DNA from: Carya illinoinensis | Lineage: Eukaryota > Streptophyta > Magnoliopsida > Fagales > Juglandaceae | DNA length: 64,000 bases | NCBI RefSeq assembly: GCF_018687715.1 | Contig: NC_056765.1 | Location: forward strand, 28,676,254-28,740,253 | Reading direction: 5' to 3' | Part shown: positions 58,146-64,000 of the stretch, piece by piece | How the letters are laid out: every line of letters starts with the position of its first letter | Numbering within the stretch: the stretch's first letter is position 1 | Notes under the pieces: generated by a model | Seen by the model: the letters and a program-made list of their open reading frames with translations, nothing else | Database searches by the model: none | What the model was told of the DNA's origin: nothing | Made by a program: the position numbers and the translations under genes

Positions 58146-59120
58146 GTTTTTTTTAAATCAAATTGGTTACCATGAGATATAGCAAATGAGAATCATAACA
58201 TCATAATCACAACAACGAAATCACAACATCAGATTTATAACATGAAAATCATAACAACCTAAGGGATGAGAGAAAGTAACACCCTGAGGAGACCGGCGCG
58301 GGGGGGGGGGGGGGGTGGGAGACAAAAATCACGCGGCTTGAGAAAAGAGAGAACTTCAGTTGGCTTAATAAAAGAGGAGAAAGAGAGAGATGGCGATTAC
58401 CTGCAATAGGTTCTATTTTTCTCTTAATAGAAAGTGTATGTGTCACAATATCATTGAATGGTGTAAACCTCCACTTAACACCCATGTTTGAAATTTTTCT
58501 CTTACAAAAAAGTGAATTCCACTAAAAAAAATAATTTTTTTAATAATTTTCCAAGATGGAGGCTTTTTTTTTTTTTTTTTTTTTTGCAGAAACCTGCACG
58601 AGATTTGTCTATTTGAAGCATGTATAATTTCATTTCTCTTATGGGTTTAAGAAGTTTTGTATGTTATCAAATAGTTGGACAATCCTCGAGCCATTTGTGG
58701 TATTGGTTTCGGTTTGGCTGCGGGCTTTGCATTGGATTGGCTCAAAGATCTGCCCGTTGGGTGTGGTAGACAAGCATCTTGGATCTAAGGTTTTCTTTGA
58801 ATTTTTATTTAGAGATATAGATACAAGAAGTGAGTTACATATTATTTTCTATTTACTTCTTTAATAATGTTCAAAATATATATATGTGCAGCAATAATTA
58901 TATTGTAAGATCTAATAGATATATCTTTTTCTCTCCCACTTGAAACCTTCAAATTTGGACAATAATCTAAGTAAATCTTTTTCCGATGAGAATATATTCC
59001 CATCGATTCAACTAATTTCCTCCAAATAACATGCTTTAAGGAGGCCTACCACATATACATCATATTTTCTCAATCATGTGACCACACAACAAAGGAAGAA
59101 AAAAAAAAGTTCAATTCACG
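58146..59120. other. Spacer, no gene recognised
   Basis: A G-run at about 58299-58315, a T-run at about 58567-58585 and a minus frame at 58485-58249 (MGVKWRFTPFNDIVTHTL) of unknown meaning. Confidence 0.45.
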
Positions 59121-59121
59121 C

Positions 59122-59124
<3 letters not shown>

Positions 59125-59164
<40 letters not shown>
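59125..59164. repeat. (TG)n microsatellite abutting an LTR
   Basis: About 20 TG units run directly into the LTR start at 59163. Confidence 0.95.
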
Positions 59165-59167
<3 letters not shown>

Positions 59168-59686
59168 GAAACCTAGCTAGGGAAGGGAAGGAGAAATCCC
59201 TAGATCTCGAAAATGGACATGTTATGTTCTTAAGTGCTGAACTGGAAACGGTGCGTTGAGGAGGAAGTCTAATGATGCTTTCAAGGGAGCTGACGTAAGA
59301 GTACTACGGTGTGTTGGCAATTAAGTTAAATGGGGCTTTGGAAGGACTGAAGAATAAGAGCTAAGAACCACTTAACCAACACAGAGTCTCATGCGTTTTG
59401 TTCTGTCACCATCAGATGCATTTTGTTGTCCATTTATCTTTTCCTTATTTCTGTTATGCATTTTTGTTATGGGTCAGACTGTATAAGAGGGAGGAATGCG
59501 AAGTATGGGGGGGTTTGGAATCTAGTATTTCGTTGGACAGTTTGGGGGTAGATTGCCATGAACAATCCATGTCTTTATCCTTATTTTTAATGAAGCTTTT
59601 GATGTTCATCTTCATTCACTGAGTATTCATCTTTTCCACTGTATTGTTTCTGGAATTTGTGCTTTGAGCTTATTATGGTTCTAACA
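59163..59686 (+). repeat. LTR copy 1
   Basis: 524 bp; the ends TGTTAGAA and TTCTAACA are inverted repeats of each other. Confidence 0.75.
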
Positions 59687-60029
59687 AGGGGTATTTGGAG
59701 CCATCGATTCTCAAGGCTGAGTTGAGTAATATAGAACTACAAATTATTTTTAGAATTATCATCGTGCACTCTATGATGAAACATTTAGAGAGCCTGGAGA
59801 AAGAGTTCACACAGCAAAGTCTAGCGATGGTAAAAATTTTAAAATCTTGGTGGAATCCTCCTACACCATTTACTGCGTGAAGCCGAATATTGAATATTCT
59901 TACGGTAGAGAGATCTATCCACTAGAGTAACAAAAATTGAGGTACGGTGACTTACTCTTGGAAGATGATGTTACGCTGAGAGAGATAAGGATATTTGAAG
60001 ATGGGTATCTCTTTATTGATATGAACATG

Positions 60030-60640
60030 AGTGAAGATTTGAAATGTGACAGATTACATTGTAGATGTTATCTATAAACGTGCCAAACTTGGTTATAACT
60101 ATGAAACTATTCTTATTCCTGAAGGACTAATTGATTTTATTCCCAAAGTGCAGCACCTTATTGTAGAATTGAATGAGATTTTGGACCACGATATTGGGGA
60201 TGCAGGTGGGATGTGGAAACAAAAACTAACAAATTAATCTCTACAGCTTTTTGATCTTTTACCTCAAGCAATCCAGGTGCAATTGATGCTTGAAAGACAT
60301 CCTCATGGAAATGTCTAGGTTGCCAAAATTGAAACCGAGAAAATGCCTATTCAAAAGAGTGATTGGAGAAAAGGAAATAAGAATGTGCATATAAAGGACA
60401 ACTCAAACGACAATCCCACTTTTTCAAGTACGAAGGGAGATATGGTTTGCCAACTAACTTTGATTCTAGTTACGACTATGTCTTGGGTTACGCTACTGGA
60501 GCTCTCCTTCAAGATGGGAAAACTTAGTTGATATCATCAGTTGGGAATTTGGCCGCTCCAGTTGAAGAATGGACCGTTTGGGAGACTGCATTGACTCATT
60601 GATGGAAAATTGTGAAGAGCCGAATTTCGATTACCATGTT
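60030..60640 (+). pseudogene. PFP alpha-subunit cDNA fragment, copy 1
   Basis: It encodes VTDYIVDVIYKRAKLGYNYE, ILIPEGLIDFIPKVQHLI and, after a stop at 60235, LFDLLPQAIQVQLMLER and VAKIETEKM. With further breaks come YEGRYGLPTNFDSSYDYVLG, LISSVGNLAAPVEEWTV and ETALTH. This is the central-to-C-terminal part of the regulatory alpha subunit of pyrophosphate:fructose-6-phosphate phosphotransferase. It runs about 600 bp without introns, so it derives from a spliced transcript. Multiple stops make it non-coding. Confidence 0.82.
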
Positions 60641-60750
60641 GTCAAGAGTGTTGTGTTTTTTTTTTTTTTAGAACCTTTCACTAAATAAATTCCATGGAAG
60701 TGTTGAAGCATTACAGAACCTTGTAGACAAGATGCTTTAAGAGGGGGGTT

Positions 60751-61324
60751 TGCTAGGAACCCAGCTAGGGAAGGGAAGGAGAAATCGCTGGATCTCGAGG
60801 ATGGACGTGAAACTAAAGTGGGTTATGTTCTTAAGTGCTGAACTAGAAACGATGTGTTGAGGAGGAAGTCTAACAGTGTGTTTCAAGGGAGTTGATGCAA
60901 GAGTAATACGATGCATTGGCAATTAAGTTAAACGGGGCATTGGCAGGATTGAAGAATACAAGCTAAGAACCACTTAACAAACACAGTATCTCATGCCAAA
61001 GGAAACACCGTGTTTTGTTATGTCACCATCAGATGCATTTTGCTGTCATTTTATCTTTTCCTTATTTTTGTTATGCATTTTTGTTATGGGTCAGACTGTA
61101 AAAGATGGGGGAATGCGAAGTATTGGGGGGGGGGGGGGCCTAGAATCTAGTATTTTTTTAGACAGTTTGGAGGGGGATGTTGGAGGTGGATTACCTCTAA
61201 CAATCCATGTCTTTATCTTTATTTTTAATGAATCTTTTGATGTTCATCTTCATTCACTGAGTATTCATCTTCTCCACTGTATTGTTTCTGGAATTTGTGA
61301 TTTGAACTTATTAGGGTTCTAACA
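60751..61324 (+). repeat. LTR copy 2
   Basis: 574 bp, collinear with copy 1 with small indels and substitutions. A G-run of 12 or so lies near 61125-61138. Confidence 0.75.
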
Positions 61325-61669
61325 ACTGGTATCTAGAGCCATCGATTCTTATAGCTGAGTTGAGTAATGCAGAACTACAAATTTATTTTTAGAATTATCA
61401 TCGTACATTCTATGATGAAACATTTGGAGAGCCTGGAGAAAGGATTCTCACAGCAAAGTCTAACGATGGTAAAAATTTAAAGATCTTGGTAGAATCCTTC
61501 TACACCATTTATTGCATGAAGCTAAATATTAAATATGCTTACGATAGAGAGATCTATCCATTGAAGCAACAAAAATTGAGGTACGGGGATTTACTCTTGG
61601 AATATGATGTTACACAGAGAGATAAGGATATTTGAATATGGGTATCTCTTTATTGATATGAACATGAGT

Positions 61670-62042
61670 AAAGATTTGAAATGTGACAGACTACATTGTA
61701 GATGTTATCTATAAACGTGCCAAACTTGGTTATAACTATGAAGTTATTCTTATTCCTGAAGGACTCATTGATTTTATTCCCAAAGTGCAGCACCTTATTG
61801 TAGAACTGAATGAGATTTTGGTCCAAGATATTGGGGATGAAGGTGGGATGTGGAAACAAAAACTAACAAATTAATCTCTACAGCTTTTTGATCTTTTACC
61901 TCAAGCAATCCATGCGCAATTGATGCTTGAAAGAGATCCTCATGGAAATGTCCAGGCTGCCAAAATTGACACCAAGAAAATGCCTATTAAAATGGATGAG
62001 ACTGATTGTTGAAGAGGAAACAAGAAGGTGCATATAAAGTAA
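61670..62042 (+). pseudogene. PFP alpha-subunit cDNA fragment, copy 2
   Basis: Same segment and same first stop (61872) as copy 1. Here the DPHGNVQ-like, AKIDTKKMPI and KQEGAYK codons are better preserved than in copy 1. The copy ends near 62042 in mid-gene. Confidence 0.8.
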
Positions 62043-62690
62043 GGGTGAAAGTTTAAGCAAAAAAATAGGAAAGTGTCTCCACGTGCTACTCACGTGCATA
62101 GCCTTCACTGCAAAGACAAAAGTGCCCCTGATTACATCTAAATTATTAGTTTTGGGGGTACATTATGAATTGCATGAGAGTTCGAGGGGGTAAAGTGAAA
62201 TTAACCATTTTTTTTTCTGGGGTTTATAATGTGTTTTTAACTGGTTTTTGGCTTCAACACCATTTTTGTGGCTTTCACAAAAGCTTGATTTTGGGTAAAC
62301 AATGTGTAAATATTATTTAAAGGATAAATTAATTTTAAGGATTGTAAAGATTGTTGGTAACTTAAAAGGTCAAAGGGTTGCATGGTCTAGAGCTGGTTTG
62401 GTGTGCCGGTATCATATGGCCAATGGTACTGGGGTGGGTGCAAATGTTTGGTTTGTCAAAATGGGTCTCTCTTTTCAGAATTTCAGAAGAACATACATGG
62501 GTCCAAGACTCCAAACTTATTTTACTTTTGTTATCCTGTGATATGGTGCATGAGTCTTTTATGAGGAGTGCTGATGCGTTAGCTATTTATTGGATGTCAT
62601 TAAATGCACAAGATAGGAGTTATCATTCCAAAAAGTAACTGTTATTAATAAAATACTAGCAAACACTCAAAGAGTAGAGAGCGATGTAGC
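62043..62690. other. Spacer with possible LINE RNase H remnant
   Basis: Around 62535-62635 the plus strand reads LLSCDMVHESFMRSADALAI, reminiscent of the end of LINE RNase H domains (R.ADALA), followed by AATAAAATA. This is weak; the rest is unassigned. Confidence 0.3.
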
Positions 62691-62694
62691 TCGA

Positions 62695-62880
62695 GAACTC
62701 ATCAAGAAAAGCAAAAAAAGTTTTTTTTTTCATTCATTTTTTTATATTTTTAAATATTTTTTAAAAAATAAAAAAATTCACAATATCACTAAAAAAATAC
62801 TTCTTTAATCATTAAGTAAAAAACAAAAAAAAGTGATTTGGACACAAATTCAGGATCTAGATAGGTCCCAAAGCATGTTT
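62695..62880. mobile_element. MITE-like repeat, partner of 38620-38850
   Basis: It shares the TTTTTAAATATTTTTTAAAA and AAAAAAATTCACAATA blocks with the copy near 38.7 kb. Confidence 0.45.
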
Positions 62881-63015
62881 GCACTCTCAAATATTGTTGT
62901 AATACCACCAAAAAAAAAAAACTAGAAAAACTTTTCGGATGCTAAATTACCAAAAGAGGTGGACCATTATGCAGAAAAAATTACCAAAGAAAGCATGACT
63001 TTGTTCAGCATAAAA

Positions 63016-63188
63016 TAAGGCTATATATAGTTTTAGAGTGTGCAAGTCTCGCGTATTCTCTTTAAAAAAAAAGTGAGATTCATTATTACAAAAATAATTT
63101 TTTTGAGTAGGTCTCAAATTTACCCACTTTTTTCAAAGGGAGTGCACGAGAATTGCAAACCTTAAAACTGTAAATATTATTTCTCTTC
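63016..63188 (+). mobile_element. MITE family A copy
   Basis: It starts TATATATAGTTTTAGAGTGT and ends CTGTAAATATTATTTCTC; the arms pair (GTGCAAGTCTCGCG against the complement of GCACGAGAATTGCA). Confidence 0.75.
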
Positions 63189-63328
63189 TGCAAATCCCAG
63201 TATTTTTAACTAACTAGCTGCATATTTTAGATCGATGATGCTTGAAGCTTATACTCTTGTTCAGAAAATATTAAGCCACTTACAAAAGAAGGAAACACGC
63301 CATCCTCAATCAAAGATTAATATATCTA

Positions 63329-63525
63329 AGAGAAATAATATTTGCAGCTTTTGGATGTGCAGATTCCATGCACTCCCTTTGAATAAAGTGGATAAATCTA
63401 TAACTCACATGAAAAAAAATTATTGTTGTAATAATGAATCTCACTTTTTTTTTTAAATCAGTGCACGAGACTTGCACATTCTAGAACTGTATATGGTATT
63501 ATTCTATATCCAAATATGCAATATG
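63329..63525 (-). mobile_element. MITE family A copy, opposite orientation
   Basis: Read on the minus strand it starts AATAATACCATATACAGTTC and then GTGCAAGTCTCGTGCAC. It faces the copy at 63016, so the two form a larger inverted pair. Confidence 0.75.
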
Positions 63526-64000
63526 AGAATAAATCAAGAAGAGAACCCATATGGAGTCTATTAGAGTAATTACTATTTCTTTTCCAATATGATTATCAAA
63601 CTATCAAAGTGATCACTTTATTACTCTCAAATTACCACTCATATTGTGAATTTACCCATCATTTGGAATCCAACCATTAAAATTGTTTCCTATTGCCTAT
63701 TTTTCATCTAATAACGGTACTATTAAACTTGTGTATCAAATTGGAAGAAAACGAAATCTTTGATAGTTTGATCATAATACAGAAAGAACGATAGTTTAAG
63801 AAAGTAAAGGGTGATTTTTTCAAACATATAAGATGCATTCCCAATAACTTGCCTCTCACGCTATGGCCTCCATTTCCACAGCGTAAAGGACCCACCACTG
63901 CAGTACTTTAGGAAAACTTCTTTGTAACAAAAAGTCTACTTGCAACTGCTCGCGTAACCCCCGTGTCCTACGTGGCAAATAAATGAAAACGGCGTCGTTT
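63526..64000. other. Right-edge sequence, no gene recognised
   Basis: It ends with AACGGCGTCGTTT, a near-palindrome similar to the core of the 34.5-kb palindrome. A CTACGTGGCA box at 63966-63975 resembles a promoter ACGT element. A gene may begin beyond the edge. Confidence 0.35.

Larger units (their letters stand above)
59163..62042 (+). mobile_element. LTR retrotransposon array carrying a captured PFP-alpha fragment (LTR-int-LTR-int)
   Basis: LTR copies at 59163-59686 and 60751-61324 start TG(T/C)TAG(A/G)AA and end GGTTCTAACA. Each is followed by a tRNA-Met-type primer site (GGTATTTGGAGCC; CTGGTATCTAGAGCC). A polypurine tract (AAGAGGGGGG, 60738-60747) precedes the second LTR. Both internal regions contain the same fragment of the PFP alpha-subunit coding sequence. 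The second internal copy stops near 62042 and no third LTR follows. There are no retroviral genes, so the element is non-autonomous. Confidence 0.75.

Noticed and set aside
1..64000. CRISPR array, bacterial operon or phage-like system
   Set aside because: No regularly spaced repeats with unique spacers and no prokaryotic genes; tandem arrays found are AT satellites or microsatellites.

Overview
The window is a nuclear segment of a woody dicot. The plant-type genes, intron sizes, AT-rich spacers and retrotransposon families all fit. The MITE families and the LINE tail remind me of Fagales, probably Juglandaceae (walnut or hickory), but that placement is recollection and was not tested. I recognise four host genes, all from protein similarity I can see: MOC1 (plastid Holliday-junction resolvase, minus, exons from 15880 down to 1418, last exon off the left edge), a FAR1-RELATED SEQUENCE protein (plus, 16975-19182), an F-box protein with five exons (minus, 26599-22940) and heat stress transcription factor HSFB4 (minus, 44043-42316). 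Two or three further exon-like segments at 19.77-20.88 kb (minus) belong to something I cannot name.

Layout. 1-15.9 kb: MOC1, whose small exons are spread through introns full of retroelements. Intron 3 (about 8.2 kb) holds an apparently intact 5.4-kb LINE with both ORFs open and an older LINE interrupted by a UBP18/19-like deubiquitinase pseudogene. Intron 4 holds a 5'-truncated LINE with target-site duplications. 15.9-16.97 kb: head-to-head promoter region with a palindromic double G-box. 17-19.2 kb: the FRS gene. 22.9-26.6 kb: the F-box gene. 27-42 kb: gene-poor, AT-rich DNA built from MITEs, two RNase H pseudogenes, a TRIM element with 107-bp LTRs, and a 2.28-kb hAT-like element with GGAGTC arrays and internal tandem repeats. 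42.3-44.0 kb: HSFB4. 48.66-56.98 kb: a dead Ty3/gypsy chromovirus-like element with 2.1-2.2 kb LTRs. 57-64 kb: a polyA-tailed retroposon, a plastid EF-G pseudogene, an LTR-internal-LTR-internal array carrying a captured PFP-alpha cDNA fragment, and more MITEs.

The most unusual signals are: (i) a recurrent class of very short insertions (about 13-47 bp, mostly near 20 bp), each little more than the LINE tail plus polyA between long target-site duplications; (ii) the tandem LTR element that captured PFP-alpha; (iii) the hAT-like element with exact TIRs and an 8-bp duplication; (iv) a GC-AG intron in MOC1. No CRISPR, bacterial or viral host-defence system is present. Exon boundaries were inferred from splice motifs plus reading-frame continuity, without transcript data.
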